This document shows, one piece after another, positions 26,817-34,633 of a stretch of DNA of 64,000 bases. The notes under the pieces were generated by a model. The model was given only the letters and a program-made list of their open reading frames with translations. It ran no database searches and was not told the DNA's origin. Every line of letters starts with the position of its first letter. Positions within the stretch are counted from its first letter, which is position 1. The translations under genes and the position numbers were made by a program. The DNA is from Limosilactobacillus balticus (GTDB taxonomy: Bacteria > Bacillota > Bacilli > Lactobacillales > Lactobacillaceae). The stretch covers positions 326,121-390,120 of the forward strand of contig NZ_JACIVH010000042.1 of NCBI RefSeq assembly GCF_014145615.1, written 5' to 3'.

Positions 26817-27164
26817 ATGGCTAGACAGGATATTCAACGAACAATTCAAGAATATGTTCCAGGTAAGCAGGTGACATTAGCCCATATTGTAGCCAATCCT
26901 ACGCCAGATATTTACGAAAAATTGGGAATTCAGACACCTAAAAATGCACTTGGGATTCTAACAATTACGCCTAGTGAAGCATCAATTATTGCTGGTGATA
27001 TTGCAACAAAATCCAGTAACGTTACGTTAGGTTTTATTGATCGTTTTAGTGGATCAGTTGTTATCGTCGGTGAAGTTTCCGAGGTTGAATCGGCTTTGCG
27101 TCATGTTGTTGATAAACTACATGCATTACTAGGTTTTGATGTTCCTGAGATTACACGAACATAG
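26817..27164 (+). CDS. pduU: microcompartment shell protein PduU
   Basis: 115 residues, a circularly permuted BMC domain. The N-terminal '[20 protein letters not shown]' would form the small beta-barrel cap seen in PduU/EutS; the rest includes '[13 protein letters not shown]'-like sequence ('[19 protein letters not shown]') and '[19 protein letters not shown]'. It is followed by a hairpin that may end the main pdu transcript. Confidence 0.91.
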   Translation: MARQDIQRTIQEYVPGKQVTLAHIVANPTPDIYEKLGIQTPKNALGILTITPSEASIIAGDIATKSSNVTLGFIDRFSGSVVIVGEVSEVESALRHVVDKLHALLGFDVPEITRT

Positions 27165-27167
27165 TTT

Positions 27168-27207
27168 AGAAGTGTATTCATTCAGTAAATTGTATGAATG
27201 CACTTCT
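27168..27207 (+). terminator. hairpin after pduU
   Basis: AGAAGTGTATTCAT and ATGAATGCACTTCT pair (one G-U) around about 12 nt, followed by TTTA. Lacking a long T tract it may be a partial terminator, with the tyrosine phosphatase gene lying 22 nt beyond. Confidence 0.55.
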
Positions 27208-27229
27208 TTAGAAAGGAGGGGGATGCAAA

Positions 27230-28024
27230 ATGACGACGCACCAGCGGATCTTGACGTTTAATAACGGTTTTAATTTTCGTGATCTTGGCGGGTATAAGAC
27301 GCTAAACGGTCAGGTCTTAAAATGGAACACTCTCGTTCGTTCTGCGCATCTCTCCTATTTTGATCGATTTGAGCAACGAGAACTTTATAGGTATGGCATA
27401 AGGGCAGTGATTGATTTCCGCTCAACATCAGAAGTTGCATTGTATCCGGACCAATTAACATCATTGATAAAGTATATTCGAATACCAGTATTTGATAATG
27501 ATATTACTGAGAGCAACGTTGACATTATTGAAGCGCGGAAAGTATTTTCCAAAGATCCGCGAGCGGGATTTAATCGGATGCTATCTGTGTATCACCAATT
27601 TGTTACTGATGAGCAAGCGCAGGAAGCTTTTCATCAATTTATAAAAAAACTATGCCTGCATTCAACGCAAGGCGGAATTTTGTTTCATTGTTCGGCGGGA
27701 AAAGATCGAACAGGGCTAGCAGCTATTTACTTGCTAAGTTTGCTAGGTGTTCCGGAATCCACAATTTATGAGGATTATATTTTAACTAATAAAACTTCTG
27801 TTAAAAGAATAAAGGAACGGTTACGCTTTGCTGTGGAGGCTGATCTGGGTGAGAATTACTTGCACTCAATTTATGATCTTTCAACAGCTAACAAGTGTTA
27901 TTATGATCAGGCAATCTCTCTAATCAATTCTAAATATGGCGGAATGCAAAATTATTTACATGATGTCTTGCAAATTAGTAATTCAATGGTTGAACAGTTA
28001 AAGTATCTGTACCTAGAAAAGTAA
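27230..28024 (+). CDS. tyrosine-protein phosphatase (DSP-like)
   Basis: 264 residues with the P-loop 'HCSAGKDRTG' (153-162, catalytic Cys154) and the N-terminal 'FNFRDLGGYKT' of the bacterial Tyr/lipid phosphatase family (PF13350-like). 'DFRSTSEVALYPDQL' is also typical. A strong AAAGGAGGGGG precedes the ATG. It follows pduU and so may be part of the pdu transcript, but its substrate (protein or phosphoinositide) is unknown. Confidence 0.85.
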   Translation: MTTHQRILTFNNGFNFRDLGGYKTLNGQVLKWNTLVRSAHLSYFDRFEQRELYRYGIRAVIDFRSTSEVALYPDQLTSLIKYIRIPVFDNDITESNVDIIEARKVFSKDPRAGFNRMLSVYHQFVTDEQAQEAFHQFIKKLCLHSTQGGILFHCSAGKDRTGLAAIYLLSLLGVPESTIYEDYILTNKTSVKRIKERLRFAVEADLGENYLHSIYDLSTANKCYYDQAISLINSKYGGMQNYLHDVLQISNSMVEQLKYLYLEK

Positions 28025-28050
28025 TTTAAGTTGTTTGAATACTTGAGTAA

Positions 28051-28094
28051 AGATGGGCAAAAGCTTAATTTTACGGTTAAGCTTTTGCCCATCT
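28051..28094 (+). terminator. terminator after the phosphatase gene
   Basis: A perfect 18-bp stem, AGATGGGCAAAAGCTTAA and its complement, with an 8-nt loop. It probably marks the end of the pdu transcript. Confidence 0.75.
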
Positions 28095-28113
28095 TACGAT
28101 ATGATTAAAATAA

Positions 28114-28127
28114 GTAAAGCGGTAACA
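28114..28127 (+). promoter_or_regulatory. weak cre-like box upstream of the histidine phosphatase gene
   Basis: GTAAAGCGGTAACA matches TGWAANCGNTNNCA at all but the first two positions. Its core AAAGCGGTAACA closely resembles AAAGCGGTTACA before the flavodoxin gene. Confidence 0.35.
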
Positions 28128-28171
28128 TTATTAACTGCTTTATTTATACATAATTATTTTAGGTGATAGTA

Positions 28172-28804
28172 ATGACAACTCTTCTTTTAATCCGTCATGG
28201 TGAAACTTATGCGAATCAGCTAAATTATATTCAGGGAACGCTAAATAATAGGCTTGCAACACTAACAGAGCAGGGCATTGCAGATGCAAAAGCCTATCAA
28301 GAAGTGTTAAAGCATAACCAAATTGATTTTGCTTACACTAGTCCGTTAAAAAGAGCATTAGTAACCAGTAAAATCATTTGTAATCACACCAATATTAATG
28401 TGCGGGTTGATTCACGACTGTCAGAAATCTCATATGGACAGTGGAACGGAACGGCGATTGCTGATTTGAAAAGGCAGTACACAACATATTTTGATTCGGA
28501 AACCAATGATGTTTATCCGCACTCGATTGAAATCAACAATGGTGAAAGCTTCGCACATGCACGGAAGAGAATCTGGACGTTTGTTACTGAAATTTCACGA
28601 GAATATCCTAGTCAAACAATCTTAGTTGTGACACACGGCTGGGTAATCAAAAATATTATCTCTTTGTGTTTGAATAACACAGACGGTGCTGCTTTTAAGA
28701 ATCCGCGAAATTTGAGTGTGAGTAAAATTCAAGTTGATCCGGTGACTGGAAAGCAGAAGGTATGTTATTATAACAGGCCACTTAAAGGAATTGGTAAATT
28801 ATGA
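28172..28804 (+). CDS. histidine phosphatase family protein
   Basis: 210 residues of the phosphoglycerate-mutase-like superfamily: N-terminal 'LLLIRHGETYANQ' with the catalytic His, 'AYTSPLKRALVTS', and the second His in 'LVVTHGWVIK'. It could be a CobC-like alpha-ribazole phosphatase or a general phosphatase; a better CobC candidate is at 55286 inside the cob operon. AGGTGA lies before ATG 28172, preferred to the in-frame GTG at 28163. The next gene starts within its last codons. Confidence 0.83.
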   Translation: MTTLLLIRHGETYANQLNYIQGTLNNRLATLTEQGIADAKAYQEVLKHNQIDFAYTSPLKRALVTSKIICNHTNINVRVDSRLSEISYGQWNGTAIADLKRQYTTYFDSETNDVYPHSIEINNGESFAHARKRIWTFVTEISREYPSQTILVVTHGWVIKNIISLCLNNTDGAAFKNPRNLSVSKIQVDPVTGKQKVCYYNRPLKGIGKL

Positions 28805-29361
28805 ATCTTTTGGCAGTCCTAATGATTTTTATCGGGTTGAACATTGATACTTTCATTGCCCTGTTATTCGTTTTACGAAACTATAACTATCGATTGCCAA
28901 TTATTGCTTTTGTTACAGCAACGATTACGTTATGGATTTTAGGGGTGGTGTTAGGAAAAGGTTTAGCAGCGCTTTTCCCTGACTGGATTACGGGCTTTAT
29001 GGGAATCGTTTTAATTTTTCTAGCAGTATTCGGTCAAAATGACGATGATAATGAGAATATTAACACTGGCTTTATATCATTATTCTTGTTTTGTTTAAGC
29101 CTTGGCGGTGATAACTTAGCCGTTTATATTCCTTGGGCGGTAAATTTATCGTGGCTGGAAATACTCCAGATTGGAATAATTTTTACAATTTGTTCAGTTA
29201 TCCTTATCTTATTAGGGAAAACAATTGTTTCATTTGGTCCGATTGCAGGATTATTAGAAAAATATGGTAATTATGGAAGTAAGATTGTATATGTTTTAGC
29301 AGGATTATATATAATTTGGAATAGTCATTTAATAAATCACTTGTGTATATTGATTAGTTAA
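28801..29361 (+). CDS. CadD-like cadmium-resistance family membrane protein
   Basis: 186 residues with five to six hydrophobic helices and the family-like patterns 'IFIGLNIDTFIALLF' near the N-terminus and 'LCLSLGGDNLAVYIPW' in the middle, as in CadD transporters. It starts with an ATGA overlap with the phosphatase gene. Metal specificity is unknown; in this setting cobalt handling is a possible but unsupported idea. Its 3' end overlaps the convergent pduV gene by 8 nt. Confidence 0.72.
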   Translation: MNLLAVLMIFIGLNIDTFIALLFVLRNYNYRLPIIAFVTATITLWILGVVLGKGLAALFPDWITGFMGIVLIFLAVFGQNDDDNENINTGFISLFLFCLSLGGDNLAVYIPWAVNLSWLEILQIGIIFTICSVILILLGKTIVSFGPIAGLLEKYGNYGSKIVYVLAGLYIIWNSHLINHLCILIS

Positions 29362-29782
29362 GTTCTGCAAGCAATTTATCGATATTGATATTTTTAACGG
29401 CGGAGATGGGGATAACCTTTTTGACTCCGGCACTAAGCAATAGTTTTTTTGAATATTCAATATCAGCTGGGTCATTTACCAAATCAATTTTAGTAATAAC
29501 GCCGATTGTTGGCTTACTAAACATTGAGCAGAAACCAGCAGGGAAAACCAATCGCTTATCAACAACACTTTGTAATAAAACCACGATATCCGCATCCATT
29601 GAAGTTACACGGAGCGTGCTCATCATATTGTGGTGTTCCATGTATTCACCTGGTGTATCAATGATATTTGAAGTGAACTCAACAGCTTGCGTTTTGTTAT
29701 ATCTAATTTGCTGATGTTCTAAACGTTGGGTAAGTGTTGTTTTTCCACAAGCGATTGCACCAATAAACATAGTCCTTTTCAT
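29354..29782 (-). CDS. pduV: PduV/EutP-type small GTPase
   Basis: 142 residues. The P-loop 'GAIACGKTT' (8-16), switch 'IDTPGEYMEH' and the G4 motif 'TKIDL' identify the EutP/PduV group of Ras-like ATP/GTP-binding proteins. PduV associates with microcompartments and is thought to help position them. It is encoded on the strand opposite the other pdu genes, back to back with the flavodoxin gene. Confidence 0.88.
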   Translation of the reverse strand: MKRTMFIGAIACGKTTLTQRLEHQQIRYNKTQAVEFTSNIIDTPGEYMEHHNMMSTLRVTSMDADIVVLLQSVVDKRLVFPAGFCSMFSKPTIGVITKIDLVNDPADIEYSKKLLLSAGVKKVIPISAVKNINIDKLLAELN

Positions 29783-29833
29783 GTTACTGCCTCCGGTAAA
29801 TTCTATAAAATTATACTATTTAACTGTATTATA

Positions 29834-29848
29834 ATAAAAGCGGTTACA
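29834..29848 (+). promoter_or_regulatory. cre-like box upstream of the flavodoxin gene
   Basis: ATAAAAGCGGTTACA fits WTGNAANCGNWNNCW with one mismatch (G to A). It overlaps the end of a TATAAT hexamer at 29830-29835, the likely -10 of the flavodoxin promoter; no clear -35 is seen. Confidence 0.5.
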
Positions 29849-29889
29849 TATAGCCATGGAATATTAAATAATTAAGTGAGGAATACAAA

Positions 29890-30339
29890 ATGTTAACGGC
29901 ACATGTAGTTTATGCCACAATGACTGGCAATAATGAGGAAGTTGCAAATATTGTTTGTGATAGTTTAACGAAATTAAATGTAAAAGTGATTGAGTCAGAG
30001 ATTTCTCAGACGGACGTTACTGAGTTTGCCAAGGCCGATATTTTAGTTGTATGCGCATATACATATGACGAAGGCGCAATGCCCGAAGAGGGACTAGATT
30101 TTTATGATGACCTCCAGGAAACGGATTTGACGGGCAAGGTCTATGGAGTTGCAGGCTCAGGCGATAAATTTTATGGTGAATATTTTAATACAACCGTTGA
30201 TCACTTTGATGAAGCATTTAAAAAGGCAGGGGCAACATCAGGGGCTGAAAAAGTGAAGATCGATTTAGAGCCTTATGAAGAAGATATTGAACGCTTAAAT
30301 ACATTTGCAAAAGGATTGGTTGAAACTGCGACTAAGTAA
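29890..30339 (+). CDS. flavodoxin
   Basis: 149 residues. The N-terminal FMN phosphate loop is 'VYATMTGNNEEVANIV', followed by 'VCAYTYDEGAMPEEGLDFYD' and 'YGVAGSGDKFYGEYF' as in Lactobacillus flavodoxins. A low-potential one-electron carrier. Near two adenosyltransferases and with no PduS in the cluster, it may reduce cob(II)alamin to cob(I)alamin; this is inference. It is followed within 25 nt by an FMN reductase gene. Confidence 0.86.
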   Translation: MLTAHVVYATMTGNNEEVANIVCDSLTKLNVKVIESEISQTDVTEFAKADILVVCAYTYDEGAMPEEGLDFYDDLQETDLTGKVYGVAGSGDKFYGEYFNTTVDHFDEAFKKAGATSGAEKVKIDLEPYEEDIERLNTFAKGLVETATK

Positions 30340-30362
30340 GTAGTTTGAAAGGAATGGTTATA

Positions 30363-31202
30363 ATGGCAAGAGTTGGGGTATTAATTGGTAGCTTAAGTAA
30401 AGATTCATACAGTCGAAAGGTAGCTGATTATTTTACTGCTCTTCCTACTAGTCTTGAGTTTGTAGAGTTGAATTACTCAATATTACCGTTCTATAATCCG
30501 GATTTAGAAAAAAAGCCGCCAATCGAATGGCAAGCATTTAGAAAAGCAACAGATAGTGTTGACGCATTATTAATTGTGACGCAGGAGTATAATTATTCGA
30601 TTCCAGGGGGATTGAAAAATGCATTGGATGTTCTTTCAGTTCCTTCGCCCAACCAGCATTTGATAGGAAAACCGGTATTAGCAATGACTGATTCTGCAGG
30701 CGAAAAGGGGGGTATTATTGCTAATGCACACCTTCACCAGGTATTACGGTACTTGGGGATGAGGGTAATGAATTGTACAATTGCGATAGGTAATGTTCAA
30801 TCAGTCTTCAAGGATGGCCGTAATCATGATGCAAAACTTGCAAGCCGTTTAGCTCAGGATATTAAAGATTTTGCCCAATTTATCGGTGAGAGTAACTTGC
30901 CTTATCAAGCATGTATTGATATGGGGCATAATTTCTGCTATTCACCAAATGAATTGGCATTACTAGATGGTTCAGGAACTAAGATTGCGACAATCACATT
31001 GGATAATTCAGAGGGAAAACCGGTAGTGATTGAGGAAGTTACGGTGGCTCCTGAATGTCGCGGCCAAGGACTCGCAAACAAGATAATGACAACGCTAATG
31101 TGGCTTGTTGAAGGAGCGGACCGCCAAGTAAAGGCTAACTGTCCATTTGCTAAAAGCTATTTAGAAACACATCCACAATTTCAAAATATTTTTGTAAAGT
31201 AA
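30363..31202 (+). CDS. NAD(P)H-dependent FMN reductase fused to a GNAT-like domain
   Basis: 279 residues in two parts. Residues 1-175 or so are an NADPH-FMN reductase: 'VGVLIGSLSKDSYSRKV', 'EYNYSIPGGLKNALD' and 'LAMTDSAGEKGG'. Residues about 188-279 resemble small COG2388-type GNAT proteins, with 'VAPECRGQGLANKI' (acetyl-CoA loop, 228-241) and 'CPFAKSYLETHP'. GAAAGGAATGG lies before ATG 30363; two in-frame starts lie just upstream. The reductase may feed electrons to flavodoxin; the GNAT part's substrate is unknown. Confidence 0.83.
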   Translation: MARVGVLIGSLSKDSYSRKVADYFTALPTSLEFVELNYSILPFYNPDLEKKPPIEWQAFRKATDSVDALLIVTQEYNYSIPGGLKNALDVLSVPSPNQHLIGKPVLAMTDSAGEKGGIIANAHLHQVLRYLGMRVMNCTIAIGNVQSVFKDGRNHDAKLASRLAQDIKDFAQFIGESNLPYQACIDMGHNFCYSPNELALLDGSGTKIATITLDNSEGKPVVIEEVTVAPECRGQGLANKIMTTLMWLVEGADRQVKANCPFAKSYLETHPQFQNIFVK

Positions 31203-31252
31203 AAGAGAAACTACACTCAGATTAATTCTGAAGTGTAATTTCTCTTTTTTTG
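31201..31252. terminator. terminator between FMN reductase and adenosyltransferase genes
   Basis: AAAAGAGAAACTACACT pairs with AGTGTAATTTCTCTTTT (one mismatch), followed by a T run. Convergent genes flank it, and A and T tracts on both sides suit use in both directions. Confidence 0.8.
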
Positions 31253-31259
31253 TGGGGGG

Positions 31260-31826
31260 CTAGTGAAACACGTCTTTGCTGTTGCGGTAGAGTACGTCCT
31301 GTTTTTGATCAAGATAGTTGGCATATCGAGCTGCCGCAAAGAAGTAATCAGAAAGGCGGTTAATAAAGGTTAACACGTCTTGGTTTATTTCTTCTTCCTG
31401 CATCAATAGAACAATGCGTCTTTCTGCACGACGAGTAGTTGTTCGCGCAACATGAAGTGCAGAAGCTGCCTGACTGCCGCCCGGAAGGATAAACTTTTTT
31501 ACTGCTGGAACTATTTCTGTGTAAGTGTCAATTTTTTGTTCAAGCCAAGCTGTTGGCTCTTTTTGATGAAATTCAAATGAATGTCGTTCGTCTTCAGCAG
31601 GAGTCGCTAAATCGTGCCCGCAATCAAATAACAGTTGTTGTAGTTCTTCTAGTTCATTAGATAACTTTGCTGTTTGCGGGGTTAAAAGTGATCTAGTATA
31701 ACCGACCCATGAATTAAGCTCATCGATTTCTCCATATGCCTCAACACGTGGATCACTCTTGAAGAGGATTTGCTTTCCGATGATCCTTGTTTGACCCTTG
31801 TCGCCATTCTTGGTGTAGATTTTCAT
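31260..31826 (-). CDS. second PduO-type cob(I)alamin adenosyltransferase
   Basis: 188 residues. 'KIYTKNGDKGQTRIIGKQ', 'VEAYGEIDELNSWVGY', 'LPGGSQAASALHVARTTTRR' and 'INRLSDYFFAAARYAN' are the family's ATP- and corrinoid-binding segments. It is clearly a paralogue, not a copy, of the PduO at 21952. AAAGGA lies 8 nt before ATG 31826. Placed next to the cobD promoter, it may serve de novo synthesis or salvage of corrinoid, while PduO works in the microcompartment; that split is inference. Confidence 0.92.
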   Translation of the reverse strand: MKIYTKNGDKGQTRIIGKQILFKSDPRVEAYGEIDELNSWVGYTRSLLTPQTAKLSNELEELQQLLFDCGHDLATPAEDERHSFEFHQKEPTAWLEQKIDTYTEIVPAVKKFILPGGSQAASALHVARTTTRRAERRIVLLMQEEEINQDVLTFINRLSDYFFAAARYANYLDQKQDVLYRNSKDVFH

Positions 31827-32183
31827 TTGACTTAATCCTTTCACTATTTTGCTCTAATTTTACTACTTAAACAATAATGAGTCGGCTAATTTTACAATAA
31901 TCGACTAAATAATACTAAAAGCAGCTAAAAAACTCAAAAATATAATGCTATCACATCGAAATAAAAGGGTAGTTAACGGAAATTACAAAAATATACTAAT
32001 AGCTTTACGAAAAAAGACAAAAATGAGGACTACAAGAAACTAATAATTATTTTTTCTTAACTAATCCAAATATGATTAATCTTTCTTTGTCATATATGTT
32101 GTTAACTATTGAACTTGTTAAACGAACATCGTAATCTAATTAGCGTATAAGAAAACGCTTACTATAGAACTGGCGGTGGTATT
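31827..32183 (+). promoter_or_regulatory. upstream region of the cob operon (no gene)
   Basis: 357 AT-rich bases between two divergent genes. It holds TATTGAAC at 32107-32114, a weak -10 TATAAG at 32146-32151 and a cre-like box. No conserved B12-box or other riboswitch element was recognised, so PocR-type protein control is more likely. The first 200 bases show no clear feature. Confidence 0.45.
32149..32163 (+). promoter_or_regulatory. cre-like box upstream of cobD
   Basis: AAGAAAACGCTTACT fits WTGNAANCGNWNNCW with one mismatch and lies just after the putative -10 of the cob operon, about 20 nt before the GTG start. Confidence 0.5.
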
Positions 32184-33272
32184 GTGAGTAAAATTCATCA
32201 TGGCGGAAATATTGAGGAAGTAGCGGAAAAATTAAACGTCCCTGTTGAAGAGATAAAGGATTTTAGCGCAAATATTAATCCACTAGGTTTTCCTTCTGAC
32301 CTTTGGAATGTATTAGTACAGTCATTTGCTAATATCGAAGTATACCCTAACCCAAAGTATCCTGGATTGAAAAAAGCAATTGCAGGACAGCTTGATGTAG
32401 ATGCAGATGATGTGTTTGTTGGAAATGGCGCTACTGAAATATTGGATGAAGCTATTAGGGCTGAAAAAGCGACTGATGCATTAATATTAGCACCAACATT
32501 TGGCGAATATGAGCGTTTATTTAAGCGGACGGGAGTAAAAGTCCACCATTATCAGTTACAAGAGAAGAATGATTTTACTCTTAAGATGAACAACCTTCTT
32601 GATTTGCTGAGGGCTCATCATGAAATAACCGTCATTTGTTTAACTAGTCCTAATAATCCTACCGGTCAGATAATTTCCCCTAAAGGTTTAAGGATGCTTA
32701 CCAATTTTTGTAATAAGCATCATCGATTGTTAATTTTAGACGAATCTTTTATCGATTTGACAGTTGGTAGCCAGCCAAGCTTTGTTACCGAGTTGACGGA
32801 TCAAGACCGAGTATACATTGTTTGTGCTGCAACTAAGTTCTTTGCAATACCGGGATTAAGGCTAGGCTATGGAATTACAAAAAATGATAAGTTGAAATCA
32901 TTAATAAAAGTCCAAGAAAATACATGGTCAGTTAATGGAATCGCTGATGTATTTGGCCAAAATATGTTTAGGGCTAAGAGATACATAGAGTTAACTCATC
33001 AATGGCTGGATGTACAGCAACCGGCGTTATATGAAGCACTTAGAAAGATTAAAGCAATAAAAGTCTTTCCTAGTGTTACTAATTTCTTCCTGTTCAAGTG
33101 CTCTGATCCGGACTTAAGAGAGAAGTTAATAAGGCAACGGATTTTAATTCGTCAATGTGACGACTATGAAGGACTTGGATCAGAATATTATCGAGTGGCA
33201 GTAAAAGGTCCGCAGGATAATGTATTACTTGTGAATACGCTAAAGAAAGTTTTAGGGCGTGATGAACGATGA
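32184..33272 (+). CDS. cobD: L-threonine-O-3-phosphate decarboxylase CobD
   Basis: 362 residues, PLP enzyme of aminotransferase class I/II fold. 'DFSANINPLGFP' at the start is diagnostic for CobD; the PLP lysine is Lys218 in 'CAATKFFAIPGLRLGYG'; 'SPNNPTGQ' is conserved. It makes (R)-1-aminopropan-2-ol phosphate for the nucleotide loop. GTG start after GGCGGTGG. The stop overlaps the cbiA start in ATGA. A threonine kinase (PduX) that would supply L-Thr-phosphate is not in the window. Confidence 0.93.
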   Translation: MSKIHHGGNIEEVAEKLNVPVEEIKDFSANINPLGFPSDLWNVLVQSFANIEVYPNPKYPGLKKAIAGQLDVDADDVFVGNGATEILDEAIRAEKATDALILAPTFGEYERLFKRTGVKVHHYQLQEKNDFTLKMNNLLDLLRAHHEITVICLTSPNNPTGQIISPKGLRMLTNFCNKHHRLLILDESFIDLTVGSQPSFVTELTDQDRVYIVCAATKFFAIPGLRLGYGITKNDKLKSLIKVQENTWSVNGIADVFGQNMFRAKRYIELTHQWLDVQQPALYEALRKIKAIKVFPSVTNFFLFKCSDPDLREKLIRQRILIRQCDDYEGLGSEYYRVAVKGPQDNVLLVNTLKKVLGRDER

Positions 33273-34633
33273 AAAAAGTTTTGATTGCAGGGGTAACAAG
33301 TGGTTCAGGCAAAACGACAGCAGTTCTTGGAATATTAAAAGCATTGAACGACCAGTATAAAATTCAATCATATAAAGTAGGGCCTGATTATGTTGATACA
33401 AAATTTCATACTAGAATAACTAAACGTCCCGCACGTAATCTTGATAATTATCTCGTACCTGAACCAGCAACGTTAAATTATTTATTCACAGCTGATACAA
33501 AAGGGATTGATTTAGGAATTGTTGAAGGCGTTATGGGATTATATGACGGACTTGGGACAGATAAAGATGCTTATTCGACTGCTAGTATCGCCAAACAATT
33601 AAATATTCCAGTTATTTTAGTAATTAATGCGCGTGCTACTTCTACTTCAGCCGCAGCAATCTTAAAGGGATTTATCGAGTTTGATCCTGCTGTACCGATA
33701 AAGGGAGTCATTATTAATAATGTAATGAGCAAAAATCATTATGAACTGATTGCAGGAGCGATTCATCGATACTTGAACTTACCGGTTTTAGGTTACCTAC
33801 CGCATAATGAAGTATTGAGTTTACCATCACGCCAGTTAGGATTAGTTCCAGATGATGAGCTGCCAAATATTGATAAAAAAATTTTATTAATAGCAGAAGA
33901 AGTTAAGAAACATATTGATCTTGAGCAATTAGTTGAAATTGCCCGACCGCTTACTAATGTTTATCGCAATCCTTTTTCCAAAATAAGGGTAAAACTCCGG
34001 TTGGGCCTCGCTAAGGATAAGGCGTTTAACTTCTACTATGCGGATAACTTAAGCTTGCTTAAAAAAGCGGGTGTTGAATTAGTTCCGTTTAGCCCTCTTA
34101 AAGACAAGAAGCTTCCTAATGTGGACGCTTTGTATATTGGAGGCGGCTACCCAGAAGAGTTTGCTGCCCAGCTGGCCGCAAATGTAGCAATGAAAAACGA
34201 AATAATGGCATTTTCTCAAGCCCAAAAGCCAATTTATGCTGAGTGTGGCGGCCTGATGTACTTGGGAAAAACATTACGAGAAGAGAATAAGAATTACTCA
34301 ATGATTGGGATTTTTAATGGTGAGAGTCAAATGACCTCGCGTTTAAAGAAATTTGGCTATTGTGTTGCCTATCCTAAACAAGATTGCTTGCTAGGAAACA
34401 AGGGACAAAAAATTATTGGACATGAATTCCACCATTCTACGTTTACACCCCTAGATAAGCATCTAACTTCAGTTCTCAATATGCAAAAAATTCGGGATAA
34501 CAAGATAGTGGATGCATGGGATGGTGGATATCAAGTAAGAAGAACGTTTGCTAGCTACCATCACGTTCATTTCTATCAAAATCAGCAATTATTTATTCAA
34601 TTTTTGCGCAATTTAGGAGCTGAAATGCAATGA
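33269..34633 (+). CDS. cbiA: cobyrinic acid a,c-diamide synthase CbiA
   Basis: 454 residues. It amidates the a and c side chains of cobyrinic acid with glutamine and ATP. The ATP loop is 'GVTSGSGKTT' (8-17) and the C-terminal glutamine amidotransferase domain has its Cys in 'AECGGLMYLG' (Cys326). 'EFHHSTFTP' is typical for this family. ATGA overlaps on both sides indicate coupled translation. Confidence 0.94.
   Translation: MKKVLIAGVTSGSGKTTAVLGILKALNDQYKIQSYKVGPDYVDTKFHTRITKRPARNLDNYLVPEPATLNYLFTADTKGIDLGIVEGVMGLYDGLGTDKDAYSTASIAKQLNIPVILVINARATSTSAAAILKGFIEFDPAVPIKGVIINNVMSKNHYELIAGAIHRYLNLPVLGYLPHNEVLSLPSRQLGLVPDDELPNIDKKILLIAEEVKKHIDLEQLVEIARPLTNVYRNPFSKIRVKLRLGLAKDKAFNFYYADNLSLLKKAGVELVPFSPLKDKKLPNVDALYIGGGYPEEFAAQLAANVAMKNEIMAFSQAQKPIYAECGGLMYLGKTLREENKNYSMIGIFNGESQMTSRLKKFGYCVAYPKQDCLLGNKGQKIIGHEFHHSTFTPLDKHLTSVLNMQKIRDNKIVDAWDGGYQVRRTFASYHHVHFYQNQQLFIQFLRNLGAEMQ

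Noticed and set aside
28172..28804. Calling this histidine phosphatase CobC or PduX
   Set aside because: PduX is a GHMP kinase with no similarity, and the better CobC lies in the cob operon at 55286.
32000..32183. Possible cobalamin riboswitch upstream of cobD
   Set aside because: No B12-box-like conserved segments were recognised and the gap between the likely promoter and the gene is too short.
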